Source: Desmodus rotundus
Lineage: Eukaryota > Chordata > Mammalia > Chiroptera > Phyllostomidae
Reading direction: 5' to 3'
NCBI RefSeq assembly: GCF_022682495.2
Contig: NC_071392.1
Location: 134,860,818-134,924,817 of the forward strand
DNA length: 64,000 bases
The notes beneath the pieces were generated by a model. The model was not told the DNA's origin. It saw nothing but the letters and a program-made list of their open reading frames with translations, and did no database searches. A program made the translations under genes and the position numbers. Each line of letters opens with the position of its first letter. Position 1 is the stretch's first letter. Shown here piece after piece: positions 1 through 11,680 of the stretch.

Positions 1-245
1 GGATGCCAGGTCTGGGGCTGCAGCTGCCCTGGTCCCCTTGCTAGTCCGAGGGACCTTATTGTCCCAAAGCAATCTCCTTACTATTTGATTTTTCAATGTC
101 CTCTCCAGTTTGGCCTCCAACATTCATATATGCTGGGATACCATTGGCTGTTTACTCTGTTCCTCAGAAGATTAGCTAGGTGTTCCACCAGTGCACTGGG
201 GGAAGTGGACTCTACTCCCAACTATCTCACTGCCATCATCCAGTC
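1..245 (-). mobile_element. L1 5' end fragment (5' UTR), continues off the left edge
   Basis: Read on the minus strand, this is the first ~245 bases of a bat-type L1 5' UTR. The same sequence ends the minus-strand L1 at about 58380-58611 and starts the plus-strand L1s at 17672 and 50629. Shared blocks include 'cctgaggaacagagtaaacagcc'-like and 'cccagcatatatgaag'-like segments. The rest of the element lies outside the window. It abuts a plus-strand L1 5' UTR at about 246, so the two elements are head to head. No coding sequence is present. Confidence 0.8.
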
Positions 246-937
246 TTTTACTTTTTGTTTTTATTTAGATTATATACTCATCATATTATTGTTATTCCAA
301 ATCCCACACAGCACTCTTCCCTGGTTTTAATCCATTTCACCATTGTTCTGAAATTTTTAAACTGTTGTGGTTAACTTTATTCTCTCACACACTATGCCAA
401 GTTTCTATCCCTTACTCTGACTGTATCTCACCATCAAACCTTGCATAAGCACTCTGCTTTCTAAAGTCATCTCATAACCTCCTTCTCTTTTAATAATAGT
501 CTTATCTCTTTTTCACCTTTTATAAAAAGTGGCTAGTTGGGTGAAATATCATGGTTATTGCTGTACTTCTGTGAAAGATCTCCTATCTGTTCTGTACTTG
601 CTAGTACTTTATATCCCATAGAATACTCTCCCACTGTTTTACTGTAATTTGTATTTGCTCTGTCCCTAATCATATACAAGATAAGGTGGGAGTTGTGAAA
701 ACCAGTAAGCCCACTGGAGGACAGAACATACTAGCAAAGAAACTACAACAAGTAAATCCCAAGTACAACAAGAGGGCCCACAAAAACAGAAGAATGGGCA
801 ATCCTAGAGCATCCAGTCAAGGAGATCAAAGAGACCATACTACTGAGTTCCACAGAAGTCTTACCACAGAACTTCACCCTAAAGCTGACAAAATAAATCA
901 TCTGGAATCACAGAATCAAACAAAAAAGTCACCTAAA

Positions 938-2592
938 ATGGGTAGACAAAGAAAGAACCTGCAAGTGAAGTAATGGGAGAATCCCCAGTAAAAGATCTAA
1001 GTGAAGTGGAGGCAAGCAAACTATCAGATACAGAATTCAAAAGAATGGTTATACAGATGCTGAAGGAATCCATGGAAAACTACAAAGAAATGAGCAAGAA
1101 CTACAACAGTATGAAAAAGAAAATAGAAACTATAAACAAGAACCAGGAAGAAATGAATAATACATTATCTGAAGTTAAAAATATATATACACTAAAGGAA
1201 TTATAAGCAGGCAGGATGAAGCAGAAGACACTGTTGGGGGGGCTCCACCCACAGAGCTGCCCCCCCCCCCCACCCCGCCACAGATGAGAATAAGTCTACC
1301 AAGACATGATCTGTTTGGGGAGGAGAGGTGGCCAATCTCTCAAAGGAGAAGGGCCAAGGGTCAAACAATAGATCACATATAGAGAACTCTGAGGGCTTAT
1401 TCTGAGTTAGGGTCAGTTAGTTAAAGGGCTATAAAACTTTAGGAAACAAACTCATTTCAGGCCTGGACCCTTATCATTTAAGGTGAGAGTATAAACAAAG
1501 CAGGTTTCACAGGATTGTATGCATCCTTTCTTAGGCCTGATTCCCCTGGGAGTCTGCCCTTTCCAGCACAGGACTGTACCACCCTCTGTCATTGTTTCAG
1601 GCTTAAGTCAGGCAGGGGAAGTAAGGCAGCCAAGTGGTTAGGAGACTTCTTGCAAACAGAATGAGGACTCAGGCTATGTCAAAGCGAGGGGCGAGGGTCC
1701 ATCATTCCCTTTTTCTATAGCTCCCCGAGCCCTTCCCTGTGGGCCTTTTTTTTATGACCATGCCTGTCTTAGGTCATTCCTCCCTTGAGGAATCTTACCT
1801 GTCATTGGCTAACTGGTCAAGGTCAGGGCCAAGCAGGGTAAAGTGGGCAGAGATGGCACCCCTGCCAGGGAGATAAGCTTTGTCTCCTTAGTGGCTTATG
1901 GTCCCAACTCTGACTCAGCCTTAACCATGGGGGTTTACAGTTTCTGAAACCAGGCAGGGCAGTTCCCAAGAGGACAGAATTACTGAGGGAAAGACAAGGT
2001 AGAAAGAAACACACAGGTAGTGAAGCTTCATGAAAAAAGGACTAAAAATATGAAGATTATTTAAGAAAATTACAAGAGAACGTGAAACACATCAATGTTT
2101 GAACCACAGGAATACAAGAAGGAGAATCAAAGGAGCTAGGAATAGAAATCCTGTTTGAAAAATGAATGACAGAAAACTTCCATACCCTGTAGAGGGGAAA
2201 AGCCATGCAAGTTCAGGAAGCACAGGAGGTCCCAATCAAGATGAACCCAAAGAGACTTACTCCAAGACACATCATAATTAAAATGCTAAGTTTTAATGGT
2301 AAAGAGAGAATGTTAAAAGCAGCAAGGAAGAAACAAGAAATAACACACAAGTGAACTCCAATAAGGCTAGCAGCTGATTTCTCAACAGAAACACTACAAG
2401 ACAGAAGGGGATGGCAAGAAATATTCCAAGTAATGAAAACCAAAGACCCGAAACCAAGACTACTCTACCCAGCAAAGATCTCAATTAAAAGGAAAGGTGA
2501 AATAAGGATTATCCCAGACAAAGAAAGGATAAAAGAATAAACACAACTCCACCAAACCAGCAATGCAAAATATGCTAAAGGGAATGCTTTAA
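938..2592 (+). pseudogene. L1 ORF1 remnant, split by an insertion
   Basis: Related to L1 ORF1, the RNA-binding chaperone that coats L1 RNA. An ATG in the usual 'MGRQRK' start context is at 938, followed by coiled-coil-type sequence (repeated ENYKEMSKNYNSM, KKKIETINKNQEEM). The frame closes at TAA 1203-1205, just before the 738-bp insert. ORF1 resumes near 1969 and runs through a diverged RRM and C-terminal domain (segments resembling 'PRHIIIKM' and 'KPRLLYPAK') to about 2592, with several stops and frameshifts. It cannot encode a working protein. Confidence 0.8.
1231..1968. mobile_element. Putative solo LTR inserted in L1 ORF1
   Basis: A 738-bp block interrupts L1 ORF1 homology and is unlike anything else in the window. 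The flanks carry near-identical direct repeats, agaagaca (1223-1230) and agaggaca (1969-1976), 7 of 8 matching. Bases 1232-1968 start TG and end CA, as LTRs do. On the minus strand there is a CCAAT box (plus 1804-1808) and a TATA-like CATAAAA (plus about 1750-1756), suggesting minus orientation. The 8-bp repeat is longer than the usual 4-6 bp for retroviral LTRs, and one extra C separates it from TG. The family is not recognised, and another kind of insertion is possible. Confidence 0.5.
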
Positions 2593-3183
2593 GAAGAGGA
2601 AGAAAAAGAGTGCATGAAAGAGGAACACAGGTACAAAGTAGGAAAAATGAATAAGTTCCTATCAATAATAACCTTAAATGTTAATGGATTAAATGCCTCA
2701 ATGAAAAGAAATAGGGTAGCTGAATGGATAAGAAAACGTGATACACAGACATGTTGCCTATGAGAGACCCACCTCTGAAAAAAGACCTACACAGACTGAA
2801 AGTGAAGGCTTGGAAATAAATATTCTAAGAAAATGAGCAGGAAAAAAAAGCTGGTGTAGCATTACTCATAACAGACAAAATAGACTTCAAAACAAAGGCC
2901 AACAAATAAGAGGCATTAAAGGACACATCATAATACTCAAGGGAAGAATCCATCAAGAAGACATAACTATTGTAAACATATTTGCATCCAACATAAGAGC
3001 ACCCAAATATATGAGGAAAATCTTGGAGGACTTCAAGAAATATAGATAGAAAATGTTGCTTTCACATCTTTCAAGCAACATACATAGAATAGTGGATTTT
3101 AACACCTCACTTTCAAAAATGGCTAGCTCTTCCAAATAAAATATCAACAAAGATATTGTGGCACTGAACAATGACCTAGATAA

Positions 3184-3270
3184 GATGGACTTAACTGATA
3201 TTAGTTAAGTCCATCATATATATCTCTCTCTCTATATATAATCTATTTCCATATCTATCTATCTCCCTAT
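3184..3270. repeat. Perfect 13-bp inverted repeat followed by CT/AT simple repeat
   Basis: gatggacttaact (3184-3196) is followed after 6 bases by its exact reverse complement (3203-3215). Then comes degenerate (ct)n/(ta)n/(atct)n sequence to about 3270. Other L1 copies lack both the second arm and the simple repeat at this ORF2 position, so they arose in this copy. Confidence 0.8.
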
Positions 3271-4936
3271 ATAATCTTTCATCCCAAAGAAGCAAAATAT
3301 ACATTCTTTTCAATTGCAGAAGGAATATTTTCAAAGATAGACTACATGATAGGATATTGATAGGATATAAATCAAGCCTGACCAAGTTCAACAAATTGAG
3401 ATAATATCAAGCATTTCCTCAGACAAGAAGGGCCAGAAACTGGAAACCAAACTCAAGGAAAAAAATTCAAAAACACATTTGTGCAGATGGAATAGCATGC
3501 TATTAAACAATGAATGGGTTAAGAATGAGATCAAGGGAGAATCAAGTTTCTAGAAAAAGATGAAAATGAACACACATCAGTCCAAAACATACAGGAAACA
3601 GTGAAGGTAGTCCTGAGAAGAAAATTCATAGCAATACAGACCTACCTAAAAAAGAGAAATATTTCAAATAACCAACCTGACCCTAAATCTACAAGAACTG
3701 GAGGAACAAAAACAAAGTCCAGAGTGAGAAGGAGGAAGAAAACAACCAATATAAGAGAAGAATTAAATGACAAAAAAACTGAAAGCACAATTCTAAGGAT
3801 CAATAATTCCAGGAGGTATTTCTTTGAAAAAAATAAACAAAATCAACATGCTTTTAAGCAGACTCATCAAGAAAAAGAGAGGACCCATATAAAAAAATAA
3901 GAAATGTAAGAGGAGAAATTACTATAGATACCACATAAATAAAAAAAATTGTTAGAAATTACAAAGAACAACAATATGCCAAGAAATTTGAAAACCTGGG
4001 TGAAATGGACAAATTTTAAACAAATATACTCTCCCAAAACTGAATGAAGAAGAAGCAGAAAACCTGAGTAGACTGATAACAGGTGGTGAAAATAAAGCAG
4101 TAATCCAAAAACTCTGGGCACACAAAAGCCCTGGACTAGACTGTTGCACAGAAGAAATTTGCAAAACATTTAAGGAAGAGCTAATCTCTATCTATCTCAG
4201 AGTATTCCAAAAATATAAGAACAGGGAAGATTCCCAACCTCTTTTATGCAGCTAGCATCATCCTAATTCCACAAACAGATAGACACAACAAAGAAAGAAA
4301 ACTACAGTCCAATATCATTAAGGAGCATAGACAATAAAATCCTCAACAAAATAATGGCACACTGCATCCACCAATACATTGAAAACATCACACACAATGT
4401 TCAAGTAGGATTAATCCCAGGGATGCAAGGATGGTAAAATATTCACATTTCAATAGACATGATACATCACATGAACAACAAAAAAAAAAACAAAAATCAC
4501 ATGATTATATCAATACATGCAGAAAAATCATTTGATAAGGTACAGCACTCATTTATCATAGAAGCAGTCAGCAAAGTGGGAGTAGAGGGAGTATACCTCA
4601 ACATAATAAAGACCATATATGACAGACCTACAGCAAACATCATACTCAGCGGGCAAAACTACAAGCTTTCCTACTAAGATCAGGAACAAGACAAGGATAT
4701 CCACTTTCACCACTCCTATTCAATATGGTATTGGAAGACCTAGCCACAGGGATCAGACAGGTAGAAGAAATAAAGGCATGCGAATTGGAAGGGAGGAAGC
4801 AAAACTGTCTTTTTTGTCAAATGACATCATAGTGTACATAGAAAATCCTGTAGACTCCACCAAAAAAGTAAGTGAACTGATAAGTGAATTTGGCAAAACA
4901 GCGGGATACAAAGTCAATATTGAAAATTCAAAGACA

Positions 4937-5120
4937 GCCCTGGCTGGTATGGCACAGAGGATTGAGTGCCAGCCCATGAACCAAAAGTTTGCTGGTTCAA
5001 TTCCCAGTCAGGGCACATGGGGGAGGGTGAGAAGCAACCACACATTGATGTTTCTCTCCCTCTCTTTCTCCTTCCCTTTCCTTCTCTCTAAAAATAAATA
5101 AATACAATCTTAAAAAAAAG
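4937..5120 (+). mobile_element. tRNA-derived bat SINE (VES-like) inserted in L1 ORF2
   Basis: The element starts 'gccctggctggtatggcaca', with an A-box-like 'ggtatggcacagagg' and a B-box 'ggttcaattcc' of the internal Pol III promoter. A 'caaccacacattgatgtttc' body, a pyrimidine-rich stretch and a taaataaa/A-rich tail follow. Target-site duplications are visible as ttcaaagaca (ending 4936) and atcaaagaca (ending 5132). It would have moved using L1 machinery. Its family identity comes from memory, not a search. Confidence 0.85.
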
Positions 5121-7024
5121 AAATCAAAGACATTTTTGTATACCACCAACATATCAGAAACAGAAATCACACACAAAAAATCCTATTTATGTAACAACAG
5201 GAAAAACAAAGTACTTAGGAATAAACCTAACCAAGGAGATAAAAGACCTATATTCAGAAAACTAAACACTGAAGAAAGAAATCAAGGAAGACACTAAAAA
5301 ATGGAAGATTATATCGTGTTCATGAATTGGAAGAATTAACATCATCAAAACACCCATATTACCCAAAGCAATTCATAGATTCAATGCAATACCTATTAAA
5401 ATACTAATGGCACATTTCATAGATATAGAACAAATGTTTAAAAATTTTATATGGAACTAAAAATAACCCCAAATAGCCACAGCAATTGTGAGAAAGAAGG
5501 ACAATGTAGAAGGGATCAACAATACCTGATATCAAACTATATTACAAGGTCACTGTAATCAAAACAGCCCAGCATGGCATAAGAACAGACATAATAATCA
5601 ATGGAACCGAATATAGAGCCCGGAAACAAACCCAAGTCACTATGGTCAATTAATATTTGACAGAGGGAGCAGATGCATAAAATGAATTAAAAATAGCCTC
5701 CTCAAACACATGGTGTTCAGAGATCTGGACAGGTATAAGATAAAAAAATGAACTCAGCCCTCAACTTACACCACACACAATAATAAACTAAAGATGGGTA
5801 AAAGACTTAAATATAAGTCATGACACCATGAAAGTTCCAGAGGAGAGCACAGGCTGGACAATCTCATATATATGACACAAAAATATTTTCACATATCCCC
5901 TAGAGCAGGGGACATATAGGAAAGAATAACAATAAGGGACTTCAGAATAAAAAGCTCCTGCAACGCTAAAGAAAACATCAGCAAAATGAAAAAGGAACCA
6001 ACCTTATGTGAAAATATACTTGCAAATGATACCTCAGACGAGGGTTTGATCTCCAAAATATATAAAGAACTCAGACTCAACTCTAGGTAGACAAACAACC
6101 CAATTAAAAATGGACAAAGTACTTTAACAAACACTTCTCCAAGGAGGACATACAGAGGGCCCAGAGACATATTGAAGGATGCTCAGCATCACTAGCTATC
6201 TGAGAGATGCAAATTTTAACCACAATAAGATATCACTTCACACAGGACAAAATAGCCTTTATAACCAAGTCAACAAACAACAAGTGCTGGCGAGGTTGTA
6301 GAAAAAAGGGAATCCTAGTACTCTGTTGGTGGGAATGCATACTGGTGCAGCCTCTGTGGAAGTCTGTTTGGAATTTACTCAGAAAACTAAAAATGGAAAT
6401 GTCTTTCGACCCAGCAATTCCAGTGCTGGGATTATACCCTACAAATCCCTAAACACCAATTCAAAAGAATTTATGAACTCCAATGTTCATAGAAGCAAAA
6501 TAGACAAGTGTGTAGGCAACCTAGCTGCCAATCAAAATAAGTGGATCAAAGCACTATGGTAAATTTACAAAATGGAACACTATGCAGCAGAAAAAAGAAG
6601 GAGATACTACCATTTGCAACAACATGGATGGAAATGGAGAGCATTAAGCTAAATGAAATAAACCAGGTGGTGAAAACACACACCATATGATTTCACCCAT
6701 AAGTAGAGCCTAATCAAGAAAAGAAACAAGCAAGGAAAATATAACCAGAGACATTGAAACAAAAAACAAAATGAGAGTAAGCAGAGGGGAAGTGAGTGAT
6801 AACATAGGATAATGTGGAAGGTTCAAGAAGGAACATGCATAAAGAACACATGGAAAAGCTGAAGGGGGATAAGATCAAGGGTGGGAAGTGGGGATTAGTG
6901 TGGTGGGGTGGAGTGGTAGGGGTAAAATGGAGACAACTATATTTGAACAATAATAAAAAATAGAATAACAACAGGAAAATGGCTGTCTTGCTGTGAAATG
7001 AGGAAATATTAAGAATTAATGAGA

Positions 7025-8436
7025 GGAGTTCTTTATATATTTTGGAGATCAGACCCTTGTCTGAGGTATCATTGGCAAATATGTTTTCCATGCTGTTGGT
7101 TTTCTTTTCATTTTAATGCTGTATTCTTTAGCCATGCAAAAGCTTTTTATTTTGATAAGGTCCCATTTGTTTACTCTTTCCTTTATGTTCCTTGCTTTAG
7201 GGGATGTGTCTGTGAGGATGTTACTGTGTGCAATGTCTGAGATTTTCCTGCCAATGTTTTCCTCTAGGACTTTTATCGTGTTATGACTTACATCTAAGTC
7301 TTTTATCCATCTTGAATTTATTTTTGTGTATGGTGTAAGCTGGTGATCGAGTTTCATTTTTTTTGCATGTAGCTGTCCAGATCTCCCAACACCATCTGTT
7401 GAAGAGGCTGTTTTTGTTCCATTTTATGCTCCTGTCTCCTTTGTCAAATATTAATTGACTGTAGAGACTTGGGTTTATTTCTGGGCTCTCTGTTCTGTTC
7501 CTTTGGTCTATGATTACCCTCCAGGAAGACAAACAACCCAATTAAAAAATGGGCAAAGGACTTGAACAGACACTTCTCCAAGGAAGACATATAGAGGGCC
7601 CAGAGACATATGAAAAGATACTCAGCATCACTAGCCATCAGAGAGATGCAAATTAAAACCACAATGAGGTACCACCTCACACCAGTCACAGTGGCCAGCA
7701 TAAACAAATCAACAAACAAATGTTGGAGAGGATGTGAAGAAAAGAACTCTAGTACATTGTTGGTGGGAATGCAGACTGGTGAGGCCACTGTGGAAAACAG
7801 TATAGAATTTCCTCAGAAAACTAAAAGTGGAACTGCCTTTTGACCCAGCAATTCCACTGCTAGGATTATAACCTAAGAACACTGAATCACCAATCCAAAA
7901 GAACCTATGCACCCCAATGTTCATAGCAGAACAATTTACAATAGCCAAGTACTGGAAGCAACCTAAGTGCCCATCAGCAAATGAGTGGATCAAAAAACTA
8001 TAGTACATTTAGTACTATATGTACTAAATTGGGTACTATAGTACCCAATGGAATTCTATGCAGTAGAGAGAAAGAAAGAGCTTATACCCATTGCAACAGC
8101 ATGGATGGAACTGGAGAACATTATGCTAAGTGAAATAGGCCAGGCGGTGAGGGACAAATACCATATGATCTCACCTTTAACTGGAACATAATCAACAAAA
8201 GAAAAAAGCAAACAAAATATAACCAGATACATTGAAGTTAAGAACAATCTAACAATAGCCAGAGGGGAGTGGGGAGGGTAGAGTGGGGAGAGGGGTTTTC
8301 AGGAACTACCCTAAAGGACACATGGACAAAATCAAAGGAGAGGAGGGAGGTGGGTTTGATTGGGGTGGGATGGAGTGGTGGGGAGAAAATGCAGACAATT
8401 CTAATTAAACAACAATAAAAAAAGAAAAAGAAAAAA
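7025..8436 (+). mobile_element. 5'-inverted (twin-primed) L1 insertion (copy B)
   Basis: Bases 7025-7512 are L1 ORF2 on the minus strand. From 7513 the next part of ORF2 and the 3' UTR run on the plus strand to an A-rich tail at 8415-8436. The two parts are almost adjacent in a normal L1 (break just before the 'ccaggaagacaaacaaccca' block), the classic product of twin priming. Target-site duplications agree in 13 of 14 bases: aagaattaatgaga (7011-7024) and aagaattaataaga (8437-8450). The truncated ORF2 is non-functional. Confidence 0.88.
8007..8048. repeat. Two adjacent hairpins inside L1 copy B
   Basis: atttagtac (8007-8015) pairs with gtactaaat (8021-8029) around a 5-base loop. It is followed by the 20-bp perfect palindrome ttgggtactatagtacccaa (8029-8048). 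Other L1 copies have only 'ggtacatttacacaatgg' here, so roughly 30-40 bases were gained in this copy. Confidence 0.85.
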
Positions 8437-8450
8437 AAGAATTAATAAGA

Positions 8451-9165
8451 TGATATTATTTGTCTTTCACCACCTCACTTATTTCACTTAGCATAATGCT
8501 TTCCAGAGTCATCCATGCTGTTGAGAGGGGTAGGAACTCCTTCTTCCTTTTTACTGGTTAGTATTCCATTTTGTAAATGGTCCATAGTTTTTTGATCCAG
8601 TCATTTACTGTGGGTACATATGTTGCTTCCAGTACTTGGCTATTGTAAATTGTGCTTCTATGAACATTGAGGTTCATAGGTTGTTTTGAATTGATGTTTC
8701 AGGATTCTTCGAGTATAATCCCAGCAGTGGAAATGCTGGGTGGAAAGGCAGTTCCTTTTTAAGTTTTCTGAGAAAATTCCATAGGGTTTTCCACAGTTAC
8801 TGCACCAGTCTGCCTTCCTACCATCAGTATACTAGGGTTTCCTTTTCTCCACAACCTTGCCAGCAAATACCACATTATCTCACTTATAAGTGGAATGTAA
8901 TCAACTAACCAAAAAGCAAGCAAAATATAACTAGAGACACTGAGAAAAGAACAGACCAAAATTAATCAGTTTATGGGGGAGGTGATAATGGGGAAAAATG
9001 GGAAGGGTCATCAAGGAACATATGTAAAGGTCACATGGATAAAGCCAAGGATGGTAGGATTGAGGGTAGGAGGTGGTAATGTTTGGGTTGAGGGAAATGG
9101 TGAGGGGAAAACGGAGAAAACTGTTTTTGAAAAATAAGTATAAATATAAAGCAGGGAAAAATAAA
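8451..9165 (+). mobile_element. 5'-inverted (twin-primed) L1 insertion (copy C)
   Basis: About 8460-8863 is the C-terminal end of ORF2 on the minus strand. About 8864-9165 continues as the extreme ORF2 end and 3' UTR on the plus strand. The switch falls at 'gacaaatacca', which is contiguous in a normal L1, so this is a second twin-priming product. Possible target repeats are aagatgatatta (about 8448-8459) and aaaatgatatga (near 9170). It is more diverged than copy B, which seems to have inserted at its left border. Confidence 0.8.
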
Positions 9166-10334
9166 GAAAAATGATATGATGAGGTATCTGTACTCAGTCT
9201 GATAAAACTGCAAGACACTTCTCCCTCACCTCTCCTCCCTCTGTTGTTTCCTGCCTCCCATACCTTTATGTTAGACATTTTAGAAGAGTGAATGTCAACC
9301 TTAATGCTATAGTTGTTATCAGTTAAACAGAAAAAAGATTTTGTGTTTTTTGGCATAGGGTCATAAAAACACTGTGGCATATTTCATGTATTTTATTTGA
9401 AGGATCAGACCACATATTGGCATTTGCACTTGCTGTTTATTCCAAGTGATTCATATTGGATGGGAAAGGCAATTTGTTGAAATGAGTATGTGTCAATGAC
9501 ACTATGAAAGAGCTACTAGAGATTTATGATGGTGAGGGTTATGGGGAACCTGGTGGTTGATCTCAGTTGCCTAGTGCTCTAGATTTGAGTGCCTTCAGAG
9601 AAACAGCTGTATTATGACTTTGAGAGCTTGCCTCTAGAATGTTATTATATGCCCCCCAAAACTTTGTAGGTCTGGAGATAGTTACAATATGTATACATTC
9701 ACCAATAGAAAGGATGTAGTTATCATCTTTTTCATGGAGTTCATGTGGAGTTCTGAAAGGTCTTTGTTCTGCTCTGTTTCCTGGATAATTTTGATAAGCC
9801 TGAAGCCCAGGCTCAGCTATGATTCCTTGTATGATATTATTTTCAAGGATTTGCAGGATATATTTACCCATCATAATTTATTGTAGCTCAAATCTCCTTA
9901 TAGGGACTCTCCAGGCATATATTTTCAATATTCCTTGAAGGAAGTTTTTAGTGTTAATGATAATATCCATTTTGAATATGGAACTATTATTCATGACATA
10001 TGATTACTGTGAGATGAATTATGAGTAACTAATATCTTTTCAAATATTAATTTATTTATTCCTCAGACCAATCTTATAAAGTCAATACTATTTCTATCTC
10101 TATTTTATGGATGACAAAACTGAGGTACAGTCTGTAGTTTGACTAAGGTAATACACCCAGTATTCAGACATCAGACCCTATTTTCTCAACTACTACATAG
10201 AAGTACTGATTGTTTTGCTAATGAGATTTGATTAGCAGAAGGTACTTTCAAGCCTGTTACTGAACCCATCTGAGTCAAAAGTAGATGCATGTATGTGCTT
10301 CTGGACAGAGAGGTGAACTGAGTGTGTCCTTCTT
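9166..10334. other. Unique sequence, no gene seen
   Basis: This stretch is AT-rich with no long open frame and no recognised young repeat. An ancient MIR-like relic lies at about 10050-10190. Nothing else could be supported. Confidence 0.6.
10050..10190 (-). mobile_element. MIR relic
   Basis: The stretch 'ttttatggatgacaaaactgaggtacag...' followed by 'gactaaggtaatacaccca' matches the antisense MIR core as I remember it. MIR is an ancient tRNA-derived mammalian SINE. The copy is strongly decayed. Confidence 0.6.
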
Positions 10335-10350
10335 AGAAGTCTCTAACTTC

Positions 10351-11276
10351 TGGATTGGTGTTTCAGGGTTCTTAGGGTATAATTCCAGCAGTGGAATTGC
10401 TGGGTCAAAGGGCAGTTCCATTTTTAGCTTTCTTAGGAAATCCCATACTATTTTCCACAGTGGCTGCACCAGTCTGCATTCCCACCAACAGTACTAGGGT
10501 TCCCTTTTCTCTGCATCCTCTCCAACATTTGTTTGTTGATTTATTTATGTTGGCCACTCTGACTGGTGTGAGATGGTACCTCATTGTGGTTTTAATTTGC
10601 ATCTCTCTGATGGCTAGTGATGCTGAGCATCTTTTCATATGTCTCTGGGCCCTCTGTATGTCTTCCTTGGAGAAGTGTCTGTTCAAGTCCTTTGCCCATT
10701 TTTTAATTGGGTTGTTTGTCTTCCTGGAGTGCAGTCGTGTGAGTTCTTTATCTGAAATGCAAATCCAAAAGAACCTATGCACCCCAATGTTCATAGCAGC
10801 ACAATTTACAATAGCCAAGTACTGGAAGCAACCTAAGTGCCCATCAACAAACGAGTGGATCCAAAAACTATGGTACATTTACACAGTGGAATTCTACACA
10901 GCAGAGAGAAAGAAGGAGCTTATACCCTTTGCAACAGCATGGATGGAACTGGAGAGCATTATGCTAAGTGAATTAAGCCAGGCGGTGAGGGACAAATACC
11001 ATATGATCTCACCTTAACTGGAACACAGTCAACAAAAGAAAAAAGCAAACAAAATATAACTAGAGACATTGAAATTAAGAACAATGTAACAATAGCCAGA
11101 AGGAAGTGGGGAAGGGATAGTGGGAAGAGGGGTCTACAGGAGCTACTCTAAAGTACACAAGGACAAAATCAAGGGGGAGGGTAGAGGTGGGGGAGAGAGT
11201 TGGGAGTGGCTGGGGGGGTGGGGTGGAGGGATGGAAAGAAAATGCAGATAATTGTAACTGAATAAAAAAAAAAAAA
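10351..11276 (+). mobile_element. Young 5'-inverted (twin-primed) L1 insertion (copy D)
   Basis: 10351 to about 10745 is L1 ORF2 on the minus strand. From about 10757 the following ORF2 end and 3' UTR run on the plus strand to a poly-A tail at 11263-11276. The break falls at 'caccaatccaaaagaacc', contiguous in normal L1. Target-site duplications agttctc-type are replaced here by a perfect 16-bp pair, agaagtctctaacttc at 10335-10350 and 11277-11292. Perfect duplications and a clean A tail mark a recent insertion. The inverted half still carries a 157-aa open stretch on the minus strand, but it is only a fragment. Confidence 0.92.
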
Positions 11277-11292
11277 AGAAGTCTCTAACTTC

Positions 11293-11680
11293 CATTGCTT
11301 TAGAATAAAGTACTTACTCCTTAGCATGGCCTTCCTAGGTAATCTCCTAAGTCTCTCTTTCCAATCATATAGGACTGCCCCACACATGCCAGGGGTACCC
11401 ATATGCTATACCTTTGCTTATAACATGTGTTCGTCCCCAAACTGCCTTTCTTCTTGGGCCCTATTTGCACACTTTTTACTCTGGCAAATTCCTTCTAGAA
11501 CTTCCTAATTTGAGTGCCAGGTCTTTTTGCAGATACATTGAGATAATTGTCTCTGAACCCTCGGGTCAAGTGGACATAGTCCAGAGCTGCCACAGCCTTT
11601 ATCTGGTCATTTACAGCCCTATCTGTTTATTTCAATGTGCTGTACAAATATTACTTTTTTTCTTTGCCTTTGTTTAAACT
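11293..11680 (+). mobile_element. Ancient L2-type LINE fragment
   Basis: The sequence fits the remembered L2 3' region, with blocks like 'gcatggccttcc', 'tgcccca', 'tatacctttgcttata', 'ctctggcaaattccttc' and 'ttatctggtcatttac' in the expected order. It is highly decayed with no coding capacity. A search against an L2 consensus would confirm it. Confidence 0.5.

Larger units (their letters stand above)
2647..6715 (+). pseudogene. L1 ORF2 remnant (endonuclease, reverse transcriptase)
   Basis: The ORF starts at ATG 2647 with the usual 'NKFLSIITLNVNGLN' endonuclease N-terminus and covers the whole ORF2 length. It contains a recognisable reverse transcriptase domain; the segment around 4459-4677 has the 'DKVQHSF' and '[12 protein letters not shown]' blocks. 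At the catalytic FADD position (about 4810-4825) it reads LSND, so the active-site aspartate pair is lost. Many stops and frameshifts occur, a SINE sits inside at 4937-5120, and a hairpin-plus-simple-repeat expansion sits at 3184-3270. Not functional. Confidence 0.82.
246..6962 (+). mobile_element. Old near full-length LINE-1 (copy A)
   Basis: The order is partial 5' UTR (246-937), ORF1 remnant (938-2592), short spacer, ORF2 remnant (2647-6715) and a 3' UTR ending in an A-rich tail near 6940-6968. The 5' UTR part matches the interior of the 5' UTR at 19560-20030, so the first ~1.8 kb of 5' UTR is missing. Both reading frames are heavily broken. ORF1 is interrupted by an LTR-like insert (1231-1968) and ORF2 by a SINE (4937-5120). 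This is one of the more diverged L1s here, so probably one of the older insertions. Confidence 0.88.

Noticed and set aside
4937..5120. A tRNA gene, because of A and B boxes
   Set aside because: The cloverleaf is decayed and the sequence continues into a SINE body and tail with target-site duplications.
10391..11017. A 208-codon open frame
   Set aside because: It spans the inversion point of twin-primed L1 copy D, joining antisense ORF2 to sense ORF2. It is accidental, not a gene.
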